Part shown: positions 42,441 to 51,437 of the stretch, in pieces
Layout: every line of letters begins with the position of its first letter
Numbering within the stretch: position 1 is the first letter of the stretch
NCBI GenBank assembly: GCA_964536265.1
Contig: CAZHVV010000002.1
Coordinates: 62,001-126,000 of the forward strand
Reading direction: 5' to 3'
Source: JAPUDS01 sp964536265
GTDB taxonomy: Bacteria; Patescibacteriota; Saccharimonadia; Saccharimonadales; Saccharimonadaceae
DNA length: 64,000 nucleotides
Program-made: the position numbers and the translations under genes
The notes under the pieces: model-generated
The model's input: only the letters and a program-made list of their open reading frames with translations
What the model was told of the DNA's origin: nothing
Databases searched by the model: none

Positions 42441-44084
42441 TTACAACCGCTCAGGAGCAGCAATGCCTAAAATACCAAGTCCACTACTAAGAGTCCTGCT
42501 ATATAGCTCAACTAACCCAAGTCGTACCACTTCCCTATCGTCACCGATGATGCGGCATTGTTCGTAGAAACGATTAAATTCTTGTGCGAGTTCGTACAAA
42601 TACGTGCAGACATAGTGCGGCAATAATTCGTCGACAGCTCGCTCAATCACCTCATTTGCTTCAGTAATTTTCAACAGCAAACTGCGCTCGTTTTCGTCAA
42701 ATTGTGGATGGTCAAGGATGAACCGTGAACTGTTCGATTTCTCTAAAATCGAACAAGCCCTAGCATGCGCGTACTGCAAGTACGGGCCACTGTTCCCCTG
42801 AATACTCACCGACTCGCTGATATCAAAGACAACATCTCCGCCAATACGCACTTTCAAAAACGCGTAGCGAAGTGCACCTGCAACAACATCCTCGGTCGGT
42901 TCACCGCCGCGCGCGCGAATTGCCTCGGCCACTTGGTCAAACAACCAGGCGATTTCAACGATGTCACCATCACGCGAGCTCATTTTGCCGCTCGTAAGTT
43001 TCACTGTTCCTGTTGGGATATTCACTGTCACATCTTTCAGCTCCGTCATTGCCAAGCCGGCGGCCGCTATGACACCCTTGAAATAATCTTTCTGCTCCTC
43101 AGCGGTCACAATATAGCTTTTGTTCGGATGATACTGTTCATTTTTCAGCTGCATAAGCCCCAAATCACGCGCGCCATACAATCCCTGGCCATTTCTGTTG
43201 ACGAACACGTTGTCGAACGAGCCATAATCACTTCCTTTAAATATCAGGGCGCCGTCGCTCTCCTGAAAAACCTTTGGAACATTGTCACGCACAATCTTGA
43301 CACCACGAGCATCCGCATCGCTTTCCAAAAATCTCCTGACAACAGGTTTGTTGCCAAGCCGCGCCACTATCGCATCAATCTGCTCAAAGCTCCAGTTGAA
43401 AACCGTCTCATAGATTGCCGCATACACTGGATTCTCACGCGTAAATGACTGTTTCGCTAGCTCATCAATCTCAGCCTTGGCTGTTTCGTCTTCTTTATAC
43501 GCCTTCGCACCCTCGGCATACATACGGCTCATAAAACTATTACGTTCTACTTCTGGAACGTCCTGTAGCCTCTCTGGCTGGTTTTCGGTATAGCGTAGTA
43601 ACGCATACATGCTTTTGCCAACATGCAGCCCTACATCACCGTGGTAGCTCACGCGATACGTATGTGCCCCGCTCACTTCGAGTAAATTCGCAATACTATC
43701 AGCCACAATTGCATTGAACGCATGGCCAATATGCATTGCTTTGAATGGGTTTGGATTGTTCGTCTCTATAACAACGGTTTCGGCTTGGCGTTGCTGCGTT
43801 AGCTGTTCGTCTACAAGTTCTCGAAGTACCTCGTCAGTCAAAGTGATATTAATAAAACCAGGCCCTGCGACTTCAACGCGAGCTATCTCAGTGTTGTCCT
43901 GAAGTTTTTCGGCTAGCTCATCAGCAATCTCGCGTGGATTACGCCCAAGTTTCCCTGCCAGTTGCAACGCGACATTTGTTGAAAAATCACCAAACTGTGG
44001 TTCAGGACGTGTAAGCTCAGCAGCAGCTTCAGTCCCATACAGTTTATTCACCGCCCGAGACACCGCTTCAATAATGTTCTTCAT
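42441..44084 (-). CDS. argS: Arginyl-tRNA synthetase
   Basis: 547 residues from ATG 44084. Class I enzyme charging tRNA-Arg. The HIGH-type motif is HIGH in PFKAMHIGHAFN; the N-terminal Add-1 domain contains PQFGDFSTNVALQLAGKLGRNP; the C-terminal helical anticodon domain has CTYLYELAQEFNRFYEQCRI. An alternative ATG at 44093 overlaps the -10 hexamer, so 44084 is preferred: TATAAT lies 7 nt upstream, suggesting leaderless translation. Divergent from the succinyl-CoA synthetase gene with only 21 bp between starts. Confidence 0.96.
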   Translation of the reverse strand: MKNIIEAVSRAVNKLYGTEAAAELTRPEPQFGDFSTNVALQLAGKLGRNPREIADELAEKLQDNTEIARVEVAGPGFINITLTDEVLRELVDEQLTQQRQAETVVIETNNPNPFKAMHIGHAFNAIVADSIANLLEVSGAHTYRVSYHGDVGLHVGKSMYALLRYTENQPERLQDVPEVERNSFMSRMYAEGAKAYKEDETAKAEIDELAKQSFTRENPVYAAIYETVFNWSFEQIDAIVARLGNKPVVRRFLESDADARGVKIVRDNVPKVFQESDGALIFKGSDYGSFDNVFVNRNGQGLYGARDLGLMQLKNEQYHPNKSYIVTAEEQKDYFKGVIAAAGLAMTELKDVTVNIPTGTVKLTSGKMSSRDGDIVEIAWLFDQVAEAIRARGGEPTEDVVAGALRYAFLKVRIGGDVVFDISESVSIQGNSGPYLQYAHARACSILEKSNSSRFILDHPQFDENERSLLLKITEANEVIERAVDELLPHYVCTYLYELAQEFNRFYEQCRIIGDDREVVRLGLVELYSRTLSSGLGILGIAAPERL

Positions 44085-44105
44085 TGTTTCCATTATACTA
44101 GTAGA
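44085..44105. promoter_or_regulatory. Overlapping divergent leaderless promoters argS / sucCD
   Basis: Minus-strand TATAAT (44092-44097) and plus-strand TATACT (44094-44099) share four bases. Each is 6-7 nt from its own ATG. RNA polymerase cannot sit on both at once, so the two genes are likely to compete for initiation. Confidence 0.6.
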
Positions 44106-46133
44106 ATGCAACTCCTCGAACATCAAGCCAAAGAGTTACTTAAAAAAGCCGGTGCACCCCTGGCAGATAGTGTTGTTGTCTATAGCCCTGTCGAGCTTGA
44201 GGCAATAGCTCTTCCCTTCCCGCTTGTTGTCAAAAGCCAGGTCCCAGTCGGCGGTCGTGGCAAACTTGGCGGTATCACACTCGTTAAAAACAAACCTGAG
44301 CTCGAAAAAGCCTATCACGCTATCATGGCGCTCGATATCAAGGGTCACACACCAGACTGTGTGCTGGTCGAAACCGCTCTCGATATCAAACAGGAACTGT
44401 ACCTAGCATTACGAGTTGACCGCGATAAGCGCCGAGTCGAATATATCGTCTCACGCGAGGGTGGAATTGAAATTGAATCACATAGTTCATCTACCATGAG
44501 CATTCCGGTGGAGACCGCTGACCGTTCTGTTCTCATAGGAAAATTATTGGATTTGCCTGAGATAGCCTGTATTCCTCTTCTCGAAGCACTCGAACGATGT
44601 TTATACGACAACGACCTACTCCTCCTTGAAATTAACCCACTGGCTGTTACATCGTCTGGCGAACTCGTCTGTGCCGATGCAAAAGCTACAGTTGATGACA
44701 ATGCCCGTTTCCGCCATCCAGACTTCTCGTGGCCAGACGAGTCAAGTATTAAACCTCTTGGCGGCAGTATCGGCGTCATCGCCAACGGCGCCGGTATGGC
44801 CATGAGTACCATGGACACAATTTATGCAGCTGGTGCCCGCCCCGCTAACTTCCTCGATATTGGTGGTGGCACGGGCGAGGATGTTTTCGTCAAAAATCTT
44901 CGTGAAATAACTACGTTGCCCGGAGTGACGAGCATTATCATCAATATTTTTGCTGGTATTACTCGCTGCGATGACATTGCCCGCGGTATCATCGCCGCAA
45001 AAAAGCAAATTCCCGACCTTGTTCCTCTCTTCATCCGGCTTGAGGGTACAAACCGTGATGAAGCCGCTCAACTACTTCAAGACGCCGACATAGAACTCCA
45101 ACCCGACCTAAAAACATGCATCGAACTTGTATTACTTGCAGAGCCTGGCGATAAGCGAGTAGTATCAACCGACGCACCGACCTCTTTTTCTGAAGACTCT
45201 GTCTTTCCGGCAGAGCGAGGCAAGACAAATCAGCAATTAGCGCCGAGCGAGTCTGAAGAAAAAGAAGGTGGGAGTGTCAATCAAACAATGTTCGACAACC
45301 ACTCGGTTATCATTCAAGGCATTACCGGCCATCATGGCTCATTTCACGCGAAAGGCATGATTGACGCTGGCACGAACATTGTTGCTGGCGTTACCCCAGG
45401 AAAAGCCGGTGAAATCGTCCATGATATACCTGTATATAACACTGTCGCCGATGCAGTCACGGCTCATAGCGCAACCGCGTCCGTCATCTTCGTCCCTGCT
45501 CGTTTTGCAAAGGACGCTATGCGTGAAGCAATTGAGGCAGGCATACGACTTATTGTCTGTATCACCGAAGGAATTCCTATCCACGATATGCTCGCCGTAC
45601 GCGAGCATGCCAAAGAAAAGGGTGTCGTGATTGTAGGGCCTAACTGTCCGGGACTCATTGTCCCAGCGTCACATAAACTCGGTATCATTGCGGCGCACAT
45701 CACATCACCTGGCGCAACAACCGTCATTTCGCGCTCTGGAACACTGACATACGAACTTGCTGACGCTCTCACTAAAAAAGGAATCGGCCAGCGTATTATT
45801 CTCGGCATTGGCGGCGACCCAGTACAAGGTATGAATTTTGTCGAAGCACTCGAAATCGCTGAACACGACCCAGGAACCGAACAAATCATCATGGTTGGCG
45901 AAATTGGCGGGGAAAGCGAACAAATGGCAGCTGATTTTATAGCCGAATATGTCACGAAGCCAGTCTACGGTCTGGTTGTTGGACACTCACTCCCTGCCGG
46001 TCAGACCTTCGGCCACGCTGGTGCAATCGTCGGCTCGCGAGGCGAATCGGCCGACGACAAAACCACCTACATGGCCACAAAAGGCATTCACATGAGCGCT
46101 ACGCTTGACGCACTCATCCAAATAATCATGTAA
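44106..46133 (+). CDS. sucCD: Fused succinyl-CoA synthetase (beta-alpha), ADP-forming type
   Basis: 675 residues. Residues ~1-350 are the ATP-grasp beta subunit (LLEHQAKELLKKAGAP, VKSQVPVGGRGKLGGI, LLLEINPLAV, FLDIGGGTGED, GITRCDDIARGI). A Ser/Glu-rich linker with a ribosome-site-like GGTGGGAG follows, then from about residue 394 the alpha subunit (VIIQGITGHHGSFHAKGM, VGPNCPGLI, and FGHAGAIVG with the phosphorylated His). It interconverts succinate, CoA and ATP, or acts on another acid. The beta-alpha order is opposite to that of archaeal acetyl-CoA synthetase fusions. No other TCA gene is in the window. Confidence 0.93.
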   Translation: MQLLEHQAKELLKKAGAPLADSVVVYSPVELEAIALPFPLVVKSQVPVGGRGKLGGITLVKNKPELEKAYHAIMALDIKGHTPDCVLVETALDIKQELYLALRVDRDKRRVEYIVSREGGIEIESHSSSTMSIPVETADRSVLIGKLLDLPEIACIPLLEALERCLYDNDLLLLEINPLAVTSSGELVCADAKATVDDNARFRHPDFSWPDESSIKPLGGSIGVIANGAGMAMSTMDTIYAAGARPANFLDIGGGTGEDVFVKNLREITTLPGVTSIIINIFAGITRCDDIARGIIAAKKQIPDLVPLFIRLEGTNRDEAAQLLQDADIELQPDLKTCIELVLLAEPGDKRVVSTDAPTSFSEDSVFPAERGKTNQQLAPSESEEKEGGSVNQTMFDNHSVIIQGITGHHGSFHAKGMIDAGTNIVAGVTPGKAGEIVHDIPVYNTVADAVTAHSATASVIFVPARFAKDAMREAIEAGIRLIVCITEGIPIHDMLAVREHAKEKGVVIVGPNCPGLIVPASHKLGIIAAHITSPGATTVISRSGTLTYELADALTKKGIGQRIILGIGGDPVQGMNFVEALEIAEHDPGTEQIIMVGEIGGESEQMAADFIAEYVTKPVYGLVVGHSLPAGQTFGHAGAIVGSRGESADDKTTYMATKGIHMSATLDALIQIIM

Positions 46134-46137
46134 CTAT

Positions 46138-47811
46138 TTATTTCTTTTTGATGATTTGTTTTATGGCAGCCCACATCGATGCTGGTTTGGACACGTAAGC
46201 CTTTTCTTCATCCGTAAGTGGGCGCCCGATTTTCTTCTCAACTACTTTTACACTCGCCCCACCACTGAGAACTCTTTCAATATTATAGGGGTCAAAATAG
46301 CTCGCTTCAGTACTTGCCACTACGCTATCCATATCAATATGAGCGCCAGCCTCACGAAGATCAGAGAGATAAAAGATAATTGTATAAGTATCAAGATGCG
46401 CCACAAGGTGATTAACATCCGCGCCAGCCTGGAGAAGTTGTTTCAGGTGACCTGAAAGATGGCCAGGGTTCAACTCTGCTACGAGGTTGTTAACATCAGC
46501 ACCTGCCTCGAGAAGCTGAGAAATATACGTGCCTCGTTCCCAGTCGTTTAATGCCGGTACTAATTCGTCAACCAGCCCTGCCTCCTGAAATTGCTTGATA
46601 TGATCTGTGATTTTTGTCTTGAAATCTATTGGGCGTGGATCCCGAGCATAGGTATCAATAAATTTAATCTTCTCATCAAACTCATATAGAAACCTGAGTT
46701 CATCAATCGTGAATTGCTCCCCGGCCTGAAACTTGCGGTCCATAGCGATCAATGTTTGTTTATCCTCAAACGCATCTAGATAATCTTCCCCACCCGGAAG
46801 GCTTTTCACTTTTTCTACTACAGTTGGGATAAGGCTGTCTTCAACGTACTGCCTGCTGCCACCTTTGAGCCCAGAAATCTCGGCCACCCTACCCTCTGCC
46901 ATACGAATAGAAGCAGCTGCAGTTGGGCTCAATGAACCAGTTTGTGAGTCCTTTAAGTGAAAAAGAATAAATTTGCTGTCTGGAAAACTTAGGTATTTTT
47001 GGGCCATTTCCTCCCCGGCGATACACCACGGCGTTCCTTGGGCGGCTTGGGTAATCGCCTTAACATCGTTAGCTGTATACTGTCGCCATTCACCTCTGAC
47101 ATCTTCTGGTCTTTCGGGAGTTGGAATAACTGCTTTATTCTCCAATAAGAAACTCGAGTAGATTTTGTTGAAATTGCCCCCCTGAACACTATTGAGCAAT
47201 GTCGCATCATCGAGCTGCTCATTCTCACCATGCACCTTCTTGACGGCATCGTACGTCCGAGCCAAAGCAGATGGGTCAAGCTGCGGGAAAGGCGCAATCG
47301 TACTTTCGTCACGAGTACGATACCGTCCTGTTTTTTTATCGAATACGCCAAGCTTCGACATACCATCGAGCGCATAGACCTTAAACCAGGTCGGATATTG
47401 ATCACTAGTTTGATTAAGATATTCTGTCCACGATTCTATGCCCGTGCGCTGTGAACCTTGAAGTTGTCGTACAACTTCTGCCTTCGATGACGGGCCGATA
47501 TTAACTTCAAACCCGTTATCCCTAGCAAGCTGTACTTGCTGACTCCAATAACTTTCGGGAATATTCTCAGGCTTAACAACCAACTCGTTAGTGACATGTT
47601 CTATCAGGCGTTCTTTAGTTTTAGAGTCTTGCTCAAGTTCTTCAAGACGGAAAAAATACGCTCCGAGTTTACGTTCACGACTCTTGGTCGTCTGTACGCC
47701 TTGGTGTTCAAGACGATCATGAAGACGCGCCGAAGACTGGACGATTTCCTTATTGGAGAAATTCGGGCTGAGAGATTGGAAGATTGCTTCGGGAGCTTTT
47801 GTGGTGGACAT
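46138..47811 (-). CDS. Large unknown protein with TPWC motif and 26-residue ankyrin-like repeats
   Basis: 557 residues, no signal peptide. The core contains QGTPWCIAGEEMAQKYLSF...KFILFHLKD (residues ~259-288), a Trp-Cys motif also found in some phage and CPR proteins of unknown role. From ~420 to 510 are three and a half units of about 26 residues, LL.AGADVN.LVA.L....L..HL, reminiscent of ankyrin repeats but shorter than 33. A third region (RPLTDEEKAYVSKPASMWAAIKQIIKKK) closes it. Ankyrin-like repeats often mediate protein-protein contact, so interaction with another protein is likely. Confidence 0.62.
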   Translation of the reverse strand: MSTTKAPEAIFQSLSPNFSNKEIVQSSARLHDRLEHQGVQTTKSRERKLGAYFFRLEELEQDSKTKERLIEHVTNELVVKPENIPESYWSQQVQLARDNGFEVNIGPSSKAEVVRQLQGSQRTGIESWTEYLNQTSDQYPTWFKVYALDGMSKLGVFDKKTGRYRTRDESTIAPFPQLDPSALARTYDAVKKVHGENEQLDDATLLNSVQGGNFNKIYSSFLLENKAVIPTPERPEDVRGEWRQYTANDVKAITQAAQGTPWCIAGEEMAQKYLSFPDSKFILFHLKDSQTGSLSPTAAASIRMAEGRVAEISGLKGGSRQYVEDSLIPTVVEKVKSLPGGEDYLDAFEDKQTLIAMDRKFQAGEQFTIDELRFLYEFDEKIKFIDTYARDPRPIDFKTKITDHIKQFQEAGLVDELVPALNDWERGTYISQLLEAGADVNNLVAELNPGHLSGHLKQLLQAGADVNHLVAHLDTYTIIFYLSDLREAGAHIDMDSVVASTEASYFDPYNIERVLSGGASVKVVEKKIGRPLTDEEKAYVSKPASMWAAIKQIIKKK

Positions 47812-47991
47812 ACTATAAGCTACTGTTTGTTTTAGTTATGTATAGCTCTATCTTAGCATAGAATTGTAGTTATGTCAATGTTGGCATTGTTCCTTGAGTA
47901 CGTCGAGGACATCAATCCAATAACCATTTCATTACCTCTGTTTCGGCTTATGGTTGACATCTGTTAGCTACTTTGGCACACTACATAGCCT

Positions 47992-48582
47992 ATGGAGTTT
48001 ACGGAAGAGCAACAACAACCTATCGGTATCGAGAAAATAGTTGCTCATCTTGCGGAGATTGCAGCCGCAATTCGAAGTGGCGAATTACCACAAGAAGCTA
48101 TTGATGAAATCTCTGACGCAGCTATGGGCATCATTGAAGCCGTCAATGAAAGTCACGGCGTGCCGCCTACTCTCGAAATATTTAGCCCAGAAGAGGAACT
48201 CAAGAGAAAGATTATCGCTTTCTTTGAGCTAGGCGAAACTTATTCAGTCGAAAGAATAAAACTATACATTTTTGGCACGAAAAATGTTGAACCGAGCGTC
48301 CATGAAGCACTTATGACCACTCTTCATGATATGCGTGACCAGAAGCGTATCGAACAGTACAGTGGCTTATATATGTCTGTTGCTACTCGAAGTGTTATTT
48401 CGCAAATAGTACGACAAACAAGGCAAAAACAAGCAGACAAACTTGCCCGTGCGCCTAACCCACCCAGAGAACGAAACCCTGACCGCGACTTACAAAACAG
48501 AATACGAGCCGCTCATTTGGGAGGAGTTGCTGCACAGAAAGCCTCCTCACCAAACAAACCACGGAATGGCAATAAAAGATAA
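47992..48582 (+). CDS. Unknown protein, possibly winged-helix
   Basis: 196 residues, soluble. Helical N-terminus (IEKIVAHLAEIAAAIRSGELPQEAIDEI), then a segment of helix-turn-helix character, LKRKIIAFFELGETYSVERIKLYIFG...VHEALMTTLHDMRDQKRIEQYSGLYM, like a small winged helix, and a basic, disordered Arg/Pro/Asn-rich tail. A TTGACA at 47954-47959 is a plausible -35; no clear -10 is seen. The stop codon directly abuts the pyrG stop on the other strand. Confidence 0.65.
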   Translation: MEFTEEQQQPIGIEKIVAHLAEIAAAIRSGELPQEAIDEISDAAMGIIEAVNESHGVPPTLEIFSPEEELKRKIIAFFELGETYSVERIKLYIFGTKNVEPSVHEALMTTLHDMRDQKRIEQYSGLYMSVATRSVISQIVRQTRQKQADKLARAPNPPRERNPDRDLQNRIRAAHLGGVAAQKASSPNKPRNGNKR

Positions 48583-50166
48583 TTATTTGAGAGCTTTTAT
48601 AAATCCCTGGAATAGCGGATGTGGTCGTGTTGGTCGTGAGCGGAATTCTGGATGCGCCTGCGTGGCGACAAAGAACGGATGATCATTTCCTTCGACAAAT
48701 TCAACCAATGTACCATCGGGCGATTGGCCCGATATTACCAGTCCGCCCTTTTCGATTGCCGACTCGAATGCTCTGTTTACTTCGTACCGGTGTCTATGCC
48801 GCTCGACTATATCCTGGCTTTTGTACAACTTCGCTGTCATCGAACCCTTTTTTAGCCGTGCTGGGTAGTCCCCGAGTCGCATCGTACCACCAGTCGCCTC
48901 TTTCCCCTTTTGGTCTTCCATAATGTAGACAACTTGCTCAAGCGCTGCGGCATTCAACTCGCCACTTGTAGCCTCAAGCACGCCTCCGCGACGCGCGGCG
49001 GCAATAACAGCAACTTGCAAGCCAAGACAGAGGCCAAGGTACGGCATTTTTTTCTCAAGCGCGAACTTGGCGGCAACGACCTTGCCTTCGACACCACGCG
49101 TTCCGAACCCACCGGGCACCACCAAGCCATCGTACTGTTTGAGCTGTTTTACGCCCTTTGTCTCAAGCTCTTCGGCACTTACCCATTCATACTCGAGCAC
49201 CACATGTTCGTGCCATGCAGCCGCTTTCAGTGCCTCTAGAACCGAGATATACGTGTCTTCATTGTCGAGATACTTTGCGACAATCCCAATACGCACTGTC
49301 TTTTTTGCCTGTGTCGTTGCTTTTTTGACAATGTCTACCCAGGACGATACGTCTGCACCGCTTGCACGCAGACCAAGACGATTCATAACCTGTGTATCGA
49401 TACCTAGCTCGTGAAGTACCAGTGGCACACGGAGAACAGTATCTACATTCGGCACCACTGCAACCGCTTCTGGTTTGACACCACCAAATAGACTGACTTT
49501 GCGCGCAATCGTATCATCCGGTGTTTCCTCAACTCGAGCAACAATAATATCTGGACTAATACCAAATCCACGCAGGTCGCGAACGGCATTTTGCGCTGGC
49601 TTCGTTTTAAATTCCTTGCTGGCTTTTAAGTAAGGCACGTACACAACGTGCACGAACGCGACATCCCCAGGTCGATTCTGCGCAAACTCTCGAAATGCTT
49701 CCACGAAACTCAGGCCCTCATAGTCACCAACTGTTCCGCCAAGCTCGACTATGTGAACGTCTGAGCCCTTCCCTGCTTTCTCTATCGTCTCCTGAATCTT
49801 CGTCGTCAAATGTGGCACAAGCTGGACAGTTTTACCAAGGAACTTGCCACCACGTTCGTCGTCAATGAGCTCTTTCATCAGCCGGCCTGACAGGGTGATA
49901 CTGTCACGCGTCGTTTCAATGTCTAAAAATCTTTCATAATGTCCAAGGTCGAGATCGGTCTCGGCGCCGTCCTTCGTCACGAAACATTCGCCGTGCTCAG
50001 CCGGGTTCAGTGTACCGGCATCAACGTTCAGGTATGGGTCGCATTTTTGTATCGATACGCTGAGACCACGACTTTTCAGCAGTGCACCGAGCGATGCGGC
50101 CGTGATTCCCTTCCCTACTCCTGAAAGCACTCCGCCCATCACGAAAATGTATTTTGTTTTTTTCAC
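48583..50166 (-). CDS. pyrG: CTP synthase
   Basis: 527 residues from GTG 50166 with GGGAGG upstream. Makes CTP from UTP, ATP and glutamine. The synthase domain has VMGGVLSGVGKGI, QKCDPYLNVDAGT, GECFVTKDGAETDLDLGHYERF; the class I glutamine amidotransferase has GGFGTRGVEGK, catalytic Cys in LGLCLGLQ and His-Glu in AQAHPEF. The gene is probably governed by the upstream leader with a terminator and a 29-codon ORF. Confidence 0.98.
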   Translation of the reverse strand: MKKTKYIFVMGGVLSGVGKGITAASLGALLKSRGLSVSIQKCDPYLNVDAGTLNPAEHGECFVTKDGAETDLDLGHYERFLDIETTRDSITLSGRLMKELIDDERGGKFLGKTVQLVPHLTTKIQETIEKAGKGSDVHIVELGGTVGDYEGLSFVEAFREFAQNRPGDVAFVHVVYVPYLKASKEFKTKPAQNAVRDLRGFGISPDIIVARVEETPDDTIARKVSLFGGVKPEAVAVVPNVDTVLRVPLVLHELGIDTQVMNRLGLRASGADVSSWVDIVKKATTQAKKTVRIGIVAKYLDNEDTYISVLEALKAAAWHEHVVLEYEWVSAEELETKGVKQLKQYDGLVVPGGFGTRGVEGKVVAAKFALEKKMPYLGLCLGLQVAVIAAARRGGVLEATSGELNAAALEQVVYIMEDQKGKEATGGTMRLGDYPARLKKGSMTAKLYKSQDIVERHRHRYEVNRAFESAIEKGGLVISGQSPDGTLVEFVEGNDHPFFVATQAHPEFRSRPTRPHPLFQGFIKALK

Positions 50167-50196
50167 CCTAGCTACCTCCCGACTGTAATTTTTGCA

Positions 50197-50286
50197 TTAA
50201 AAAACCGCGACATCTGCCGCGTTTTTTGGGGTGAAGATACCATGCCCTTTTGTCTCTTCAACTGATTCAAGCATGAATTGCTTCAT
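50197..50286 (-). CDS. Putative leader peptide ORF of pyrG, 29 codons
   Basis: ATG (50286) to TAA (50197) on the minus strand, encoding a peptide starting MKQFMLESVEETKG and ending PKNAADVAVF. The last codons lie inside the terminator hairpin and its T-run: the stop TAA directly follows GTTTTT. The -10 TATACT is 8 nt before the ATG. If translated to the end, the ribosome would cover the hairpin. Too short to judge by codon use alone, so I treat it as a candidate. Confidence 0.45.
   Translation of the reverse strand: MKQFMLESVEETKGHGIFTPKNAADVAVF
50200..50226 (-). terminator. Attenuator-like terminator in the pyrG leader
   Basis: Stem built from CGCG plus an A6/T6 stretch with one G bulge: AAAAAACGCG...CGCGGTTTTTT on the minus strand, between promoter and pyrG. 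Known Gram-positive pyrG genes use an attenuator controlled by C-stretch slippage; no G-run start is visible here, so control would have to be different. Confidence 0.65.
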
Positions 50287-50294
50287 GTGTGTCT

Positions 50295-50300
50295 AGTATA
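50295..50300 (-). promoter_or_regulatory. -10 element of pyrG leader
   Basis: Minus-strand TATACT at 50295-50300, about 130 nt before the pyrG GTG. Confidence 0.55.
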
Positions 50301-50306
50301 GCATAA

Positions 50307-50332
50307 AACACCACCTCAACAGGCGGTGTTTT
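50307..50332 (-). terminator. Terminator of the 50.35-51.10 kb gene
   Basis: ACACCGCC and GGTGGTGT pair (two G-U pairs) around a 6-nt loop, followed on the minus strand by TTTATG. It lies just upstream of the pyrG -10, insulating pyrG. Confidence 0.7.
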
Positions 50333-50347
50333 TAGACGTTGAGTGTA

Positions 50348-51100
50348 TTACTGCTCTTCGCTTCTATCTTCCATTCCTTTTTCAACAAGCTCCTGGAGCC
50401 CAGGCGTATTGCGGATCATCTCAACGATACTCGTAGCAGTAGCTTGTATGTTTGCGGCACCCTTTTCGTTATCCACAAGGGGCCAAGACTCGCCAGTTGT
50501 GAGTTCGAGTTGTGCGTCGCTGCGACCACGTTTACTATCCAACTTCCTGAGTACGTCTATTGAGCCAGCTTTTCTGTCCAACAGCACTTGAGCCCGTTCA
50601 TCTATTGCCGTGTTAGTGTGTCCTACCACATACGAAACCTCTTTGGCCTTTTGTTGTTCAGCCTTCGCTAGTTCATCAGGACTCATGAACCTCCTGTCAA
50701 TATCCTCGTATGGATTTTTAGAAGAATAACCCGGCTTTGAAGCTACTCGATCATCGTCTATGAGCATGCTGTAATTCTGTCCTTCTAACTCACGCCTAGC
50801 CGCCCGTTTGTCAACCCATCCCCAAAACGACTTTTTTGAGGTTGGCACACCATTTTTGTCGACGCCGAGAGCCGTCCGAGCAAGCTCCGCACGTTGTTTA
50901 ATACCTGGAATTGCACTTTCACCTTTTGCGACACCTTCGGAAAGCATCCTAGCAACGCGTGTATTTGCTGAGGCCCAGTCAATATGTTCCTTAATTTTGG
51001 GGTCAGATGCTACGAATAAGGCATCTTCAAAATTTAAGTTCCCTCTCAATTGATTTTCGTTGGGTTCTTCTTCTGTGTGTGCGGCAATCTGTTCTGTCAT
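50348..51100 (-). CDS. Soluble protein of unknown function
   Basis: 250 residues, highly charged and mostly helical (KIKEHIDWASANTRVARMLSEGVAKGE; KAEQQKAKEVSYVV). No signal peptide, membrane helix or enzyme motif. I do not recognise a family. It has its own terminator and lies between the tRNA-Ser gene and pyrG, so it appears to be a single-gene unit. Confidence 0.55.
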   Translation of the reverse strand: MTEQIAAHTEEEPNENQLRGNLNFEDALFVASDPKIKEHIDWASANTRVARMLSEGVAKGESAIPGIKQRAELARTALGVDKNGVPTSKKSFWGWVDKRAARRELEGQNYSMLIDDDRVASKPGYSSKNPYEDIDRRFMSPDELAKAEQQKAKEVSYVVGHTNTAIDERAQVLLDRKAGSIDVLRKLDSKRGRSDAQLELTTGESWPLVDNEKGAANIQATATSIVEMIRNTPGLQELVEKGMEDRSEEQ

Positions 51101-51195
51101 AGGGGTTCCTTTTTGTTTTGTGGTGTATTACTACTATAGTATCACGCTTTTGCTTTTATGTCAACATACGTACATAAGGTCAGAGTAAAGAATTG

Positions 51196-51261
51196 TCGAG
51201 GGTTCAAATCCATTTGCCAAAACGAACAAATGACCTCTGCGGGTCATTTTTACGTTTTGGC
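51196..51261. repeat. Imperfect inverted repeat spanning tRNA 3' end and its terminator
   Basis: GCCAAAACG...AAATGACC (51216-51235) faces GGTCATTT...CGTTTTGGC (51242-51261) with a 6-nt loop and a 3-nt mismatch. The arm on the tRNA side includes the encoded CCA end. In addition 51196-51224 (TCGAGGGTTCAAATCC...GCCAAAACG) repeats, in the opposite direction, the T-arm and flank of the tRNA gene with a six-base deletion. The inner 8-bp stem alone would serve as terminator. Confidence 0.65.
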
Positions 51262-51347
51262 GGAGGGAGAGGGATTCGAACCCTCGATGCAGTTGCCCAC
51301 AAACCGCCTTTCCAAGGCGGCGCCATAGACCACTAGGCGATCCCTCC
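51258..51347 (-). tRNA. tRNA-Ser (anticodon GGA)
   Basis: 90-nt class II tRNA with acceptor stem GGAGGGA / TCCCTCC, discriminator G and encoded CCA. The anticodon stem CCGCC/GGCGG encloses loop TTGGAAA, giving anticodon GGA, which reads UCC and UCU. A long variable arm lies between the anticodon stem and the T-arm (GAGGGTTCGAATCCCTC), as expected for serine. A TATACT lies 11 nt upstream of the 5' end. Confidence 0.95.
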
Positions 51348-51437
51348 GTGCTCACCCTAGTATAGCAAACGACACGGTCTATCATTTTCATGTTGTAATT
51401 ACTGTAGCGCCCCTTGTGTTTTATCTTTTTGGGCAAC

